Assembly (NCBI GenBank): GCA_003132865.1
Contig: PKYZ01000847.1
Span: 4,650 to 19,892 of the forward strand
Length of the DNA: 15,243 bases
Direction: 5' to 3'
Source: Bryobacterales bacterium
Lineage (GTDB): Bacteria > Acidobacteriota > Terriglobia > Bryobacterales > Bryobacteraceae
A model generated the notes under the pieces. It saw only the letters and a program-made list of their open reading frames with translations, did not search any database and had not been told where the DNA came from. Below are positions 1 to 7,547 of this stretch, piece after piece (positions within the stretch are counted from its first letter, which is position 1; each line of letters starts with the position of its first letter). A program made the translations under genes and the position numbers.

Positions 1-114
1 GCGAACGGCGTCGAGGCCGCTTTCCGGATCGATGACGCGACCGTTGCGGATGACGAGGTCGTATTGTTGAGCGCTGAGCGGCGTCAGCAGCAGGAAGAGC
101 CAGACCGCGCGCAT
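1..114 (-). CDS. Secreted amidohydrolase, N-acyl-D-amino-acid deacylase-like (N-terminus only)
   Basis: The reading frame starts with ATG at 114-112 on the minus strand and runs off the window edge; only 38 codons are visible. The first ~15 residues (MRAVWLFLLLTPLSA) look like a signal peptide with a likely cleavage before QQ. They are followed by YDLVIRNGRVIDPESGLDAV, the opening beta-strand sequence typical of metal-dependent amidohydrolases of the D-aminoacylase/N-acyl-D-glutamate deacylase group. That family hydrolyses N-acylated D-amino acids using a TIM-barrel metal site, which lies beyond the window here. Export to the periplasm is inferred from the signal peptide. The gene begins 11 bp after the MFS transporter stop codon on the same strand, so the two are probably cotranscribed. 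Other amidohydrolases (dihydroorotase- or imidazolonepropionase-like) open in a similar way, so the substrate is uncertain. Confidence 0.7.
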   Translation of the reverse strand, partial: MRAVWLFLLLTPLSAQQYDLVIRNGRVIDPESGLDAVR

Positions 115-125
115 CGGACGGGATA

Positions 126-1304
126 TCAAGCTTTGTTGCGCGCCAGCTTTTGTGCAAGCATTGGGCGAATCACCAGGGTCACGAGCACCATAAGGACGGA
201 TGCAAGGGGGATCACCAGGAGCGCGGTCTTCAGTTGGGACGGATCGTTTCTCGCGATCGCGCCGATAATGCGGGAACTGACTGCCAGGCCGATCCAACCG
301 CAGGTGATGGCGAGCCCCATGGCGGTGGCAGTCATTCTCGGGAAGGCGTCGCCCACCATCGCCAGAGTGGTTGGGAAAACGGGGGCCATCGCCAGACCGG
401 CGCAGAAAACCAGGATACCGGCCAGGAACGCGTCCGTGGTTTGCAGCATGGCGTAGGTGGTGACTGCCATCAGAATGGATGCGGCCAGCGTGACGGTTGG
501 CGAGGAAACCTTAATCAGGATGCGGGAGACCACCACACGGCCGACCAGCAGGCCCAAGGCGAAGCCAAGCGAGAGGATGCCGAGGGCGCGCGATTCAGGG
601 ATGCCTTGCGCGACCAGATGTCTGGGCAACCAATTCCATACGCCCACTTCGCAGGTGACATAAAGGAACAGCAGTAAAGCGAGAAGGAACAGAATGGGCC
701 TGCCCAGAAGCTGCCCGGCCTCGCTCAATTTGAAGCCGCGCTCTCCGGTTGGCGGAGGCATGGGTGTGGCGGCATGGAGCAGGAAGGTTCCGACTGTCAA
801 TACCGCCACCAGGTAGCACAGCGCGATGGTGTTGCCGGAAAGCACATAGGCGCCGACTAGCGGAGTAACCAGGCCGCCCAGGCCGAAGAACAGGTTCAGC
901 AAATTGAGCGTCGTGGCCCGCCGCTCCTTTCTGATATCGCTGACCAGCGCGTTTGCGGCGGTCACGATAATGCCGCCGCCGACTCCCAGCGCCAGAAACA
1001 CCATTGCCAGCGCGCCGGCAGGGGAGCTTGGCACCACGAACAACGACGCTGCGATCAGGCCCAGACCCAGCAGCAACCCGGTTTTCTTGCCCTTGTTATC
1101 GATCAGCGGGCCGACGGCCAGTGAAGCGATGATGAGACCGATGGCTTGCGCCAGGGCGATGCCGCCATTCTGGTCCGGCGTGAGGCCATACTTGCGCGAG
1201 AGTTCGGGAAGCAACGTCCCGAGCATGGCCGCGATCAGGCCGTACACGAAAATAGCCAGAATGGCGGCGGGGATCAGGCGGCTTTTCGAAATGGGTGCGG
1301 ACAT
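126..1304 (-). CDS. MFS transporter (12-TM major facilitator superfamily)
   Basis: The 392-residue protein is almost wholly hydrophobic, with a pattern of about twelve transmembrane helices in two halves, the usual length for MFS carriers. The loop after the second helix (GPLIDNKGKKTG) fits the MFS signature between TM2 and TM3, and NLLNLFFGLGGLVTPLVGA resembles the TM5 region of FucP-like sugar/H+ symporters. A conserved-looking WNWLPRHL segment opens the second half. It probably imports or exports a small solute at the inner membrane; the substrate cannot be read from sequence. It lies directly upstream of a secreted amidohydrolase gene, so it may carry a product of that enzyme (inference). 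ATG at 1304-1302 is preceded 9 nt upstream by a TACGAT -10-like box and no clear Shine-Dalgarno sequence. It is divergent from the broken TonB-C gene at 1364. Confidence 0.88.
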   Translation of the reverse strand: MSAPISKSRLIPAAILAIFVYGLIAAMLGTLLPELSRKYGLTPDQNGGIALAQAIGLIIASLAVGPLIDNKGKKTGLLLGLGLIAASLFVVPSSPAGALAMVFLALGVGGGIIVTAANALVSDIRKERRATTLNLLNLFFGLGGLVTPLVGAYVLSGNTIALCYLVAVLTVGTFLLHAATPMPPPTGERGFKLSEAGQLLGRPILFLLALLLFLYVTCEVGVWNWLPRHLVAQGIPESRALGILSLGFALGLLVGRVVVSRILIKVSSPTVTLAASILMAVTTYAMLQTTDAFLAGILVFCAGLAMAPVFPTTLAMVGDAFPRMTATAMGLAITCGWIGLAVSSRIIGAIARNDPSQLKTALLVIPLASVLMVLVTLVIRPMLAQKLARNKA

Positions 1305-1313
1305 AGAGATGTC

Positions 1314-1319
1314 ATCGTA
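1314..1319 (-). promoter_or_regulatory. Putative -10 box of the MFS gene
   Basis: TACGAT on the minus strand lies 9 nt before the ATG of the MFS gene, in the 59-bp divergent gap. No convincing -35 hexamer is visible. If used, the mRNA leader would be only a few nucleotides long. Confidence 0.3.
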
Positions 1320-1351
1320 TCAGAACCTAGGCCGGCCCAGCCTGCGACGTG

Positions 1352-1357
1352 TACAAT
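1352..1357 (+). promoter_or_regulatory. Putative -10 box giving a leaderless transcript of the 1364 gene
   Basis: TACAAT is followed by exactly six bases (CGCAGT) and then ATG at 1364. Transcription normally starts 6-7 nt after the -10 hexamer, so the A of ATG would be +1. There is no Shine-Dalgarno-like sequence between them. Confidence 0.45.
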
Positions 1358-1363
1358 CGCAGT

Positions 1364-2388
1364 ATGCGCAAGCTTCCGTTGCAGGTGTGCTTGGCCCTCG
1401 CCCTGTCACACGGCTTGGCGGCTTCCAGCTTTGACGACCACATGACCAAAGGGCGCGCGGCGATTGCCGGCGGGGATTTCAGCGCGGCCGAAAGGGAGTA
1501 CCGGGCCGCGCTGCGGGAAGTAAGGAGGCGCCTCGGAGATATGCGGGTGTTCCTGGCTTACGAGGGCTCTCGGATACCGCGGAACGGCAGCAAGATGTGC
1601 CTGCCGCAGAGCAATACTTACGGGACGCGTTGGCGGCGCGTCGGCAGGCTGGCATCGGCCCGGTGGCAGAATTGCCGGCGTGGCTCGACCTCAAGCGGTT
1701 CTACTCTGAACACAAGCTTTGGCTGGACGGCGCGGCGGCCGCCGATCGCCTCGTCGGCATCTGGAAAGAAAGCGGCGGCGGTGCACAGGCGGGCACGGCG
1801 CAATACCTGAGTGCGGCGGGCTTTTTTTACCACTCGGCCCGTGATTACGCCAAGGCCGAAGAGCGTTACCGTGCGGCGCTGCCGATCCTAGACGCGGCCA
1901 AGGGTAATTCGGCCGCGCTGGCGCAGGTCGTCGGCAGGTTGGCAAGCACGCTGGCCGCCGAGGACAAGCGCGACGAAGCAGAGGCCCAGTTCAAACGGGC
2001 GATGATGATGGCAGAGAACGGCAGACGGCCTAATTCGGCGCGCCGCGACTAGCGGGATGCCGACGCTGATGCATTGGAAAAGAGCATGCCGGTCCCGACC
2101 GCTGCCCGAGTCGGGAGGGGCGTAACCGCGCCGCAGTTGATCGATCATCCCTACCCGGAGTACAGGGAGGCGCCCCGGGTCGGCCACTTCATGGGCACTG
2201 TGGTCCTCTACATAGAAGTCGATTCGATCGGGCGTCCGGTCAATATCCAGGTGCTCGAACCGCTCGGGTTCGGATTGGATGAGAAAGCCGTAGCGGCGGT
2301 CGAAGCGTGGAGGTTTCGGCCTGGCACCAAGGATGGCGAGGCCGTCAAAGTCGTCGCTACTATAGAGGTTAATTTCCGGCTCCTTTAA
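1364..2388 (+). pseudogene. Broken gene for a secreted TPR protein with a TonB C-terminal domain
   Basis: Three pieces together resemble one exported TPR plus TonB-C (energy-transducer-like) protein. The first, from ATG 1364, has a signal peptide (MRKLPLQVCLALALSHGLA) and a TPR-like helix (AAIAGGDFSAAEREYRAALRE). Near 1560-1570 the homology moves to another frame, which continues through DTAERQQDVPAAEQYLRDAL and two further TPR helices (SARDYAKAEERYRAALPIL, DEAEAQFKRAMMMA). An in-frame TAG at 2050-2052 then interrupts that frame. The same frame resumes with an intact TonB-C domain (2074-2388): VGRGVTAPQLIDHPYPEY, GTVVLYIEVDSIGRPVNI, GLDEKAVAAVEAWRFRPGTK, ending VEVNF-like IEVNFRLL. Such proteins are common in Acidobacteriota; the role is unclear. 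A frameshift plus a nonsense codon suggest a pseudogene, but two sequencing errors or an independently translated C-terminal part remain possible. Confidence 0.72.
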
Positions 2389-2426
2389 TCTTTTGTTGCC
2401 TTGCGCTACCATTTGTTTGGCAGACT

Positions 2427-3437
2427 GTGCGTAAAGTATCACTAATTGCATCGAGCCGGATCATCGGGCGCGGCTCATTGAACTGGATCGCGGAGCGCCC
2501 CATCGTGGTCTCGTTCGAGGTCACCGACTCCTGCACCTGTTACTGCCGCCACTGCGATCATGGCGGTCCAAAGGACGACAGCGCCAATCTGCGGCCGCAC
2601 GAATACCGGCGCTACATGGAGGCGTTGCGGCCTTGCGTGGTGCAGGTTTCGGGCGGCGAGCCGATGATGCGCGACGATCTGGTCGAAATCGTGCGCCAGA
2701 TCAAGGGCCACAGCCGGTTGCCGTACACTATCCTGGTATCGAACTGGTCGTTGATGACGGAGGAGCGCTACCTGGAGTTGCGCGCGGCGGGCATCGACCA
2801 GTTTTCGGTGAGCTTGGATTTCCCCGACGAGCGGCACGACGACTTCCGGGTGCATCCGGGCCTTTACAAGCATCTCAGCGGGATTGTGCCGCGCCTGGCG
2901 CGTTTGGGCTACGACGATATCGTGCTGAACAGTTGCATCACCAGCGCCAACGTGGGGGAGATTGCGGCGATCGCCGGCAAGGCGCGGGACTGGGGCGTGA
3001 ACCTTTGCTACAGCGCCTACTCGCCCAAACGCATGGGCCGCCGCGACTACTGCTTGAACACGCCTGAGCAGCTTCTGTCGCTCAACGAAGGTCTGGACAT
3101 GGTGGAGATGATGCGCGACGAGACCAACTGGATCGTGAACTCCAGGAGCACGCTGAACGCGACGCGGCGGTACTTCGCGGAAGGCTGCGCGCCGGGCTGC
3201 AAGGCGGGCCTGCGATTTCTGGTGGTCCGGAGCGACGGCATGTTGCAGCCGTGCTCCATGCAGTTTCAGCAGTTTCCGCTGGAGGCACGCGCTCGCATGG
3301 TGCGCGAATTCACGGCACACAACACTTGCGGCGAGTGCTACGTGTCCATCCGCTCATACCTGGACAAGAGCTTCACGCAGCTTGTAGGCGAAAACGTGGC
3401 GGAGTTCTTTTCTTTGCGGGTGCGTGAGCCGCGTTAG
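2427..3437 (+). CDS. Radical SAM enzyme with SPASM/twitch-like C-terminal cluster domain
   Basis: The 336-residue protein carries the radical SAM [4Fe-4S] motif CX3CX2C at C36, C40 and C43 (SCTCYCRHC), inside the usual EVTDSC context, and the GGEP motif that binds SAM (VQVSGGEPMM). The C-terminal third has five further cysteines (C254, C258, C276, C301, C304; GCAPGCKAG, QPCSM, CGECYV), the pattern of a SPASM or twitch domain holding an auxiliary cluster. Such enzymes modify peptides, proteins or small molecules by a 5'-deoxyadenosyl radical in the cytoplasm. No precursor peptide gene is seen next to it, so the substrate is unknown. The chosen start is GTG at 2427; no upstream in-frame ATG was found. 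A weak TACCAT -10-like box lies at 2407-2412. The 3' end overlaps the convergent zinc-ribbon gene by 4 bp, with both stop codons inside TTAG. Confidence 0.88.
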   Translation: MRKVSLIASSRIIGRGSLNWIAERPIVVSFEVTDSCTCYCRHCDHGGPKDDSANLRPHEYRRYMEALRPCVVQVSGGEPMMRDDLVEIVRQIKGHSRLPYTILVSNWSLMTEERYLELRAAGIDQFSVSLDFPDERHDDFRVHPGLYKHLSGIVPRLARLGYDDIVLNSCITSANVGEIAAIAGKARDWGVNLCYSAYSPKRMGRRDYCLNTPEQLLSLNEGLDMVEMMRDETNWIVNSRSTLNATRRYFAEGCAPGCKAGLRFLVVRSDGMLQPCSMQFQQFPLEARARMVREFTAHNTCGECYVSIRSYLDKSFTQLVGENVAEFFSLRVREPR

Positions 3438-3670
3438 CGGTGCGCCGTGGAGAAGGCCGCTTCGGCGGTTACGGGCGCGGCAACCGGATCGCCGATGCGC
3501 ATTTCCGCCCAGTTGTAACCAAATTCCTTGCCGCAATCCAAACATACGACATAGGTAGCGTGGCGCTGGCCGGAAGCCGGTGAGAAACCAGCCTTCCGCG
3601 AGGGCGTGATGGGGAACGTCGTCCTGCGGTGAGAGCATCCCAAGAAAATATTGAACAGATTATTTAACAT
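3434..3670 (-). CDS. Small zinc-ribbon-like protein (CLDCG motif)
   Basis: The 78-residue reading (ATG 3670-3668) begins MLNNLFNIFLGCSH and has C12, H14 and a C43-L-D-C46-G knuckle followed by KEFGYNWAEM. The paired Cys/His and Cys/Cys positions suggest one bound zinc. I recall short proteins with a 'CLDCGREF.Y.W' ending as common in Acidobacteriota, but their function is not known to me. An alternative start at 3688 would add six residues; I prefer 3670 because AAGGGG lies 9 nt upstream as a Shine-Dalgarno site and the proximal sequence starts the conserved-looking FLGC block. A good sigma-70-like promoter precedes it. The last codons converge with the radical SAM gene. The tail after MRIG (DPVAAPVTAEAAFSTAHR) looks unstructured. 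Confidence 0.65.
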   Translation of the reverse strand: MLNNLFNIFLGCSHRRTTFPITPSRKAGFSPASGQRHATYVVCLDCGKEFGYNWAEMRIGDPVAAPVTAEAAFSTAHR

Positions 3671-3693
3671 AGCCGCGAACCCCTTCATTTGCT

Positions 3694-3723
3694 TAGATAC
3701 GAAAACATGCTTCCTGGTTTCAA
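3694..3723 (-). promoter_or_regulatory. Sigma-70-like promoter of the zinc-ribbon gene
   Basis: On the minus strand, TTGAAA (3723-3718) is separated by 18 bp from TATCTA (3699-3694), a fair match to -35/-10 consensus. It sits 23 bp before the chosen ATG, leaving room for the AAGGGG ribosome site. Confidence 0.5.
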
Positions 3724-3811
3724 CTACGCAGTGAGATAAAATTTGGATGCGGGTACTGGCCCGCAAACGCAACGCCTCACATTGGGTAGTGAGAGTTGCC
3801 GTGCAAATGTT

Positions 3812-4825
3812 TCACGGAAAGAGTTTGACGGCGACGGATTCCGCGATCTGTTTGCCGTGGAAGCGTCCGTTCTCGATGAAGATCTCGTTGGTGTGCATGC
3901 CTGCCACGATGACGCCCGCCAGGTAAATTCCGGGCCGCTCGCTTTCCAACGTTTGCGGGTCGCTGCGCGGCTTCTGCGTCTCGGGATCGAGCGAAATCCC
4001 TATGGAATTCAAGAAGTTGAGATCCGGGCTGTAGCCCGTCAGGGCAAATACGAAATCGTTTTTGAGGACAACTTCGCCTTGGGGCGTGGCAACGACGATG
4101 GAGTCGGGGCGGATTTCCACAACCTGTGAATTAAAATATGCCGGGATCTCTCCGCTCTTGATACGGTTTTCGATATTTGGCTTGATCCAGTACTTTACCT
4201 TTTCGGAGATGGCAGTACCACGATGGATGAGTGTGACCCGAGCCCCGGTCCAAAACAGTTCCAGGGCGGTGATTGCAGCGGAATTCTTGGCGCCGATCAC
4301 CGCCACGTCGTGGTTATAGTACGGGTGCGGCTCCTTGTAATAGTGAAGAACCTTACTCAGATCCTCGCCGGGGACATGCAATAAGTTAGGCACATCATAG
4401 TACCCAGTCGCCAGGATCACCTTGCGCGCGGTATAAGTATGATGGCAACCCAGGCGGTCGGCGGTAAACACCTGAAACGCGCCATCCTGGCCGGCGATGT
4501 TCGCGACGCGCTCGTAATCGTGGATATTCAGCTTGAAGTGGTCCGCCACGCGGCGATAGTACTTCAGCGCCTCATGCCGGTTGGGCTTCTCGTTGAGGCT
4601 GGTCATGGGGATGTTGCCGATTTCGAGCAGTTCGGGCGTGGTGAAAAAGACCATGTTGGTCGGGTAGTTGTAGAGGGAATTCACCACGCAGCCCTTTTCG
4701 ATCAGCACGGTGCGGATGCCGCGCTGCTGCAGCTCGATTCCACAGGCCAAGCCGGTAGGCCCCGCGCCAACTACTACGACGTCGAACGACAGGCCAGGAG
4801 GCCTGTCCCACCCAGTCCCGGTCAC
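3812..4825 (-). CDS. ypdA: YpdA-family FAD/NAD(P)-dependent oxidoreductase (putative bacillithiol-disulfide/bacilliredoxin reductase)
   Basis: The 337-residue flavoprotein has an N-terminal FAD Rossmann motif (VVVVGAGPTG, G20, G22, G25) and a second nucleotide-binding motif (VAVIGAKNSA) for NAD(P)H. The family-diagnostic block after the first Rossmann fold is present: EKGCVVNSLYNYPTNMVFF and TPELLEIGNIPM, then NRHEALKYYRRVADHF. It ends with the FAD-contacting ALTGYSPDLNF and the LAGVIVAGMHTNEIFIENGR region. In Firmicutes, YpdA (Bdr) reduces oxidised bacilliredoxin or bacillithiol disulfide in the cytosol. The Cys conserved there in GPCGLA is Thr24 here, so the chemistry may differ. The start GTG (4825-4823) overlaps the alaS stop as GTGA, implying translational coupling; the first ~12 residues look non-conserved and a start nearer LSFDVVVVG is possible. 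Gene name by family resemblance. Confidence 0.82.
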   Translation of the reverse strand: MTGTGWDRPPGLSFDVVVVGAGPTGLACGIELQQRGIRTVLIEKGCVVNSLYNYPTNMVFFTTPELLEIGNIPMTSLNEKPNRHEALKYYRRVADHFKLNIHDYERVANIAGQDGAFQVFTADRLGCHHTYTARKVILATGYYDVPNLLHVPGEDLSKVLHYYKEPHPYYNHDVAVIGAKNSAAITALELFWTGARVTLIHRGTAISEKVKYWIKPNIENRIKSGEIPAYFNSQVVEIRPDSIVVATPQGEVVLKNDFVFALTGYSPDLNFLNSIGISLDPETQKPRSDPQTLESERPGIYLAGVIVAGMHTNEIFIENGRFHGKQIAESVAVKLFP

Positions 4826-7467
4826 AGCTTGCTCTCGATTTCGTTGTAGATCGTTTGCAAGGCCGCAGGGAGCGCTGCGATGTCCTTGCCGCCGCCCTCC
4901 GCCATATCGGGTCGACCGCCGCCTTTGCCGCCAACGGCTTGCGCCAGCGCGGCAGCCAGCTTGCCGGCGTGCACCTTGGAAGTGAGATCTTTCGTCACGG
5001 CGGAAACGATGGATACGGTTGAATCTTCAACCGATGCCAGCACCACCACGGCGCTCTTCCACTTATTGCGCAGGGCGTCCACCAGTTCGCGCATCTGCTG
5101 GCGATCCAGGGCGTCCGCCTGGGCCGCGAGCACATGGGAGCCATTCACGGTATGCACCTGGCTCTCCAGACCGCCCGCCGCCGAATGCGCCAGCTTGCTG
5201 CGGAGATCCCGCTTCTCGTGTTCGAGGGCTTTTTCGCGGGCCAGCATCTTTTCCACGTGCTCGACCAGTTCGGGCTCGGAAGCCTTCAACAATTCGGAAA
5301 GCCGATGCAGTGTTCCCGTCAGTTCCTGATACTGGCGAACGGCGCCCTCGCCCGTTACTGCTTCGATGCGGCGGACGCCCGCCGAGATGCTGCCCTCGTT
5401 GACGATTTTGAAGACGCCGATATCGCCGGTGCGCCCGACGTGCGTGCCGCCACAAAGCTCCTTGCTGAAATCGGGCACGGAAACCACGCGCACCTGGTCG
5501 CCGTATTTTTCGCCGAACAAAGCCATTGCGCCGGTGGCGACGGCCTGCTCAAGCGGCAGGACTTGGGTTTCGACGCCGCTGTTGCGCAGGATCTGCTCGT
5601 TCACCAGCCGTTCGACTTCTTCGATTTCCGCCTTGTCCATGGCGGCATAGTGGGTGAAATCGAAACGTAGCCGGGGCGGCTCGACTACGCTGCCCGCCTG
5701 CTTGACATGCGTGCCCAGCACTTGGCGCAGCGCGGCGTGGAGCAGATGCGTGGCGGTATGGTTGCGCATGGTAGAGAGGCGCAGCGGCCGGGCGACCTCC
5801 GCGCGCAACTCGTCGCCCACGCGGATGGGCGCCGTGGCGACGATGCGATGCACGGTTAGGCCGGGCACCGGTGGATAAGCGGTCTGGACGTCGGCGAGTT
5901 TATCGCCGTTCAGGGCGAACAGGCTGCCGCGGTCGCCCACTTGGCCGCCGGTTTCGGCATAGAAGGGCGTGCGGTCGAGCACGAGTTCGGCTTCCACGCC
6001 CGGGCCGATTTCGTTGCGCAACTCACGCTCGACGAGCAACCCCTGCACGCGCGAGGTGGCGGCCAGCTCTTCGTAGCCCAGGAACTTGGTGCGGCCCTGC
6101 TCTGCCATCTCCCGATAGGCAGGGGCGATGGCGCCCTTGGCGTCCTTCTCGGCGCCTTTCCAGCTTGCGCGGGCGCGCTCGCGCTGCCGCTCCATTTCGC
6201 GGTCGAAGCCTTCGCGGTCGATGGCCAGGCCGCGGTCGCGCGCCATGTCCTCCTGCTCGTCGAGCGCCAGGCCGAAGGTGTCGTACAGCTTGAACGAAAC
6301 CGCGCCTGGAATCGTGTGGCCGGCCAGCGATTTCACTTCGTCGTTGAAAACGCGCTCGGCCACCAGGAAGGTGGTCGCGTAGCGGTGTTCTTCGTCCTTC
6401 ACGATGCGGGCGATGCGCTGGACGCTCTCCATCAGCTCGGGATAGGCGGGCTTCATCAGCTCGGCCACGGCGCCGGTCAGCTTGTAGAGGAACGGCTCCT
6501 CGACGCCGATCAGGCGGACGTGCCGCATGGCGCGGCGCATGATCTTGCGCAGCACGTAGCCGCGGCCGTCGTTAGCGGGCAGCACGCCGTCATGAATCAG
6601 GAATGTGGTCGCGCGACAATGGTCGGCCGCGATGCGCAGCGCCGTATCGACGCGCGCATCGGCGCCGTAGGATACGCCGAACATGTCGGCGGCGCGGGCG
6701 ATGATGGGATGGATCAGGTCCGTATCGTAGTTCGAAAGCTTGCCTTGGAGCACGGCCGCGACGCGCTCGAGGCCCATGCCGGTATCGATGGAAGGCCGCG
6801 GCAGAGGCGTCAGGACACCGTTCGCATCGCGGTTGAACTGCATGAAGACCAGGTTCCAGATTTCGACGAAGCGACCGCCGGCGTCGCTGGGAAACGCCTC
6901 GTGTTCGTGGCCCGGCTCGGAGGCCTCGGGACCCATGTCGTAGTGAATCTCGGAACACGGGCCGCAGGGACCGGTGTCGCCCATCTGCCAGAAATTGTCT
7001 TTCTCGTCGAGGCGGAAGATACGCTCCTGGGGCACGCCGGCGACCTTCTGCCAGAGCCGTTCGGCGTCGTCGTCCTCGCGGAAGACGGTGACGTAGAGGC
7101 GATCCTTGGGCATGCCGTAGTCCTTGGTGACCAAGTCCCAGGCGAACTCAATGGCTTCGGCCTTGAAGTAATCGCCGAACGAGAAATTGCCGAGCATTTC
7201 GAAGAAGGTGTGGTGGCGGCGGGTGTAGCCGACATTTTCCAGGTCGTTGTGTTTGCCGCCCGCGCGCACGCATTTCTGCGAGGTGGTGGCGCGGGAGTAG
7301 TCGCGCTTTTCGAGGCCCAGGAAGGTGTCCTTGAACTGGTTCATGCCGGCGTTGGCGAACAGCAGGGTGGGATCGTTCGCGGGAACGAGCGAGGAACTGC
7401 GCACCACGCGGTGGCCGCGCGCGGCGAAGAAATCGAGGAAGCGCTGTCGGATATCGTGACCTGTCAC
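4822..7467 (-). CDS. alaS: Alanyl-tRNA synthetase
   Basis: The 881-residue protein is a full-length alanine-tRNA ligase (family usually ~870-880). It charges tRNA-Ala and edits mischarged Ser/Gly. The class II core is seen at the N-terminus: NDPTLLFANAGMNQFKD, TSQKCVRAGGKHNDLENVG and HHTFFEMLGNFSFGDYFK, with motif 3 GMGLERVAAVLQ. The editing domain carries the zinc/active-site quartet H570, H574 (NHTATHLL) and C672, H676 (CGGTHV), equivalent to H564/H568/C666/H670 of E. coli. The C-terminal DHHA1/C-Ala domain includes GGKGGGRPDMAEGG. The start is GTG at 7467-7465: the protein from there opens MTGHDIRQRFLDFFAARGH, the normal N-terminus. A TACAAT box lies 6 nt upstream, predicting a leaderless mRNA, and a 14-bp dyad overlaps the start. 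It is followed without gap by the ypdA-like gene. Confidence 0.98.
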   Translation of the reverse strand: MTGHDIRQRFLDFFAARGHRVVRSSSLVPANDPTLLFANAGMNQFKDTFLGLEKRDYSRATTSQKCVRAGGKHNDLENVGYTRRHHTFFEMLGNFSFGDYFKAEAIEFAWDLVTKDYGMPKDRLYVTVFREDDDAERLWQKVAGVPQERIFRLDEKDNFWQMGDTGPCGPCSEIHYDMGPEASEPGHEHEAFPSDAGGRFVEIWNLVFMQFNRDANGVLTPLPRPSIDTGMGLERVAAVLQGKLSNYDTDLIHPIIARAADMFGVSYGADARVDTALRIAADHCRATTFLIHDGVLPANDGRGYVLRKIMRRAMRHVRLIGVEEPFLYKLTGAVAELMKPAYPELMESVQRIARIVKDEEHRYATTFLVAERVFNDEVKSLAGHTIPGAVSFKLYDTFGLALDEQEDMARDRGLAIDREGFDREMERQRERARASWKGAEKDAKGAIAPAYREMAEQGRTKFLGYEELAATSRVQGLLVERELRNEIGPGVEAELVLDRTPFYAETGGQVGDRGSLFALNGDKLADVQTAYPPVPGLTVHRIVATAPIRVGDELRAEVARPLRLSTMRNHTATHLLHAALRQVLGTHVKQAGSVVEPPRLRFDFTHYAAMDKAEIEEVERLVNEQILRNSGVETQVLPLEQAVATGAMALFGEKYGDQVRVVSVPDFSKELCGGTHVGRTGDIGVFKIVNEGSISAGVRRIEAVTGEGAVRQYQELTGTLHRLSELLKASEPELVEHVEKMLAREKALEHEKRDLRSKLAHSAAGGLESQVHTVNGSHVLAAQADALDRQQMRELVDALRNKWKSAVVVLASVEDSTVSIVSAVTKDLTSKVHAGKLAAALAQAVGGKGGGRPDMAEGGGKDIAALPAALQTIYNEIESKL

Positions 7468-7468
7468 G
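7455..7468. promoter_or_regulatory. 14-bp perfect dyad over the alaS start codon (candidate operator)
   Basis: CGTGACCTGTCACG has 6-bp arms around a 2-bp centre and covers the predicted +1 and GTG start of alaS. E. coli AlaS is known to repress its own transcription by binding a palindrome flanking its start site; an equivalent role here is inference. It could also be chance, since most of it is coding. Confidence 0.35.
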
Positions 7469-7473
7469 TATTT

Positions 7474-7479
7474 ATTGTA
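7474..7479 (-). promoter_or_regulatory. Putative -10 box of alaS (leaderless)
   Basis: TACAAT on the minus strand is followed by six bases (AAATAC) and the GTG start of alaS, the same spacing as for the 1364 and 9637 genes. Upstream is GC-rich with no obvious -35. Confidence 0.45.
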
Positions 7480-7535
7480 GCGGCGGCGCGGCTTCTCGTG
7501 CGGGGTTAGGAGCCGCTGGAAACGGGTAGACGTTC

Positions 7536-7541
7536 TATAAT
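7536..7541 (+). promoter_or_regulatory. Putative -10 box before the YgiT-type fragment
   Basis: A consensus TATAAT lies just upstream of the decayed zinc-finger reading frame, with a TTG codon 5 nt and the conserved TGC (Cys) codon 6 nt after it. It may be the relic promoter of that gene. Confidence 0.35.
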
Positions 7542-7547
7542 CGAATT

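Noticed and set aside
2475..3320. 281-codon minus-strand open frame
   Set aside because: Antisense shadow of the radical SAM gene, whose cysteine motifs are intact.
3429..3440. CCGC-GTTA-GCGG hairpin at the overlapping convergent stop codons as a terminator
   Set aside because: The stem is only 4 bp and there is no T-tract on either strand, so it is not convincing as an intrinsic terminator.
5941..7509. 522-codon plus-strand open frame
   Set aside because: It is the antisense shadow of alaS; GC-rich codon structure keeps the opposite frame open. The translation has no domain pattern, and alaS is certain.
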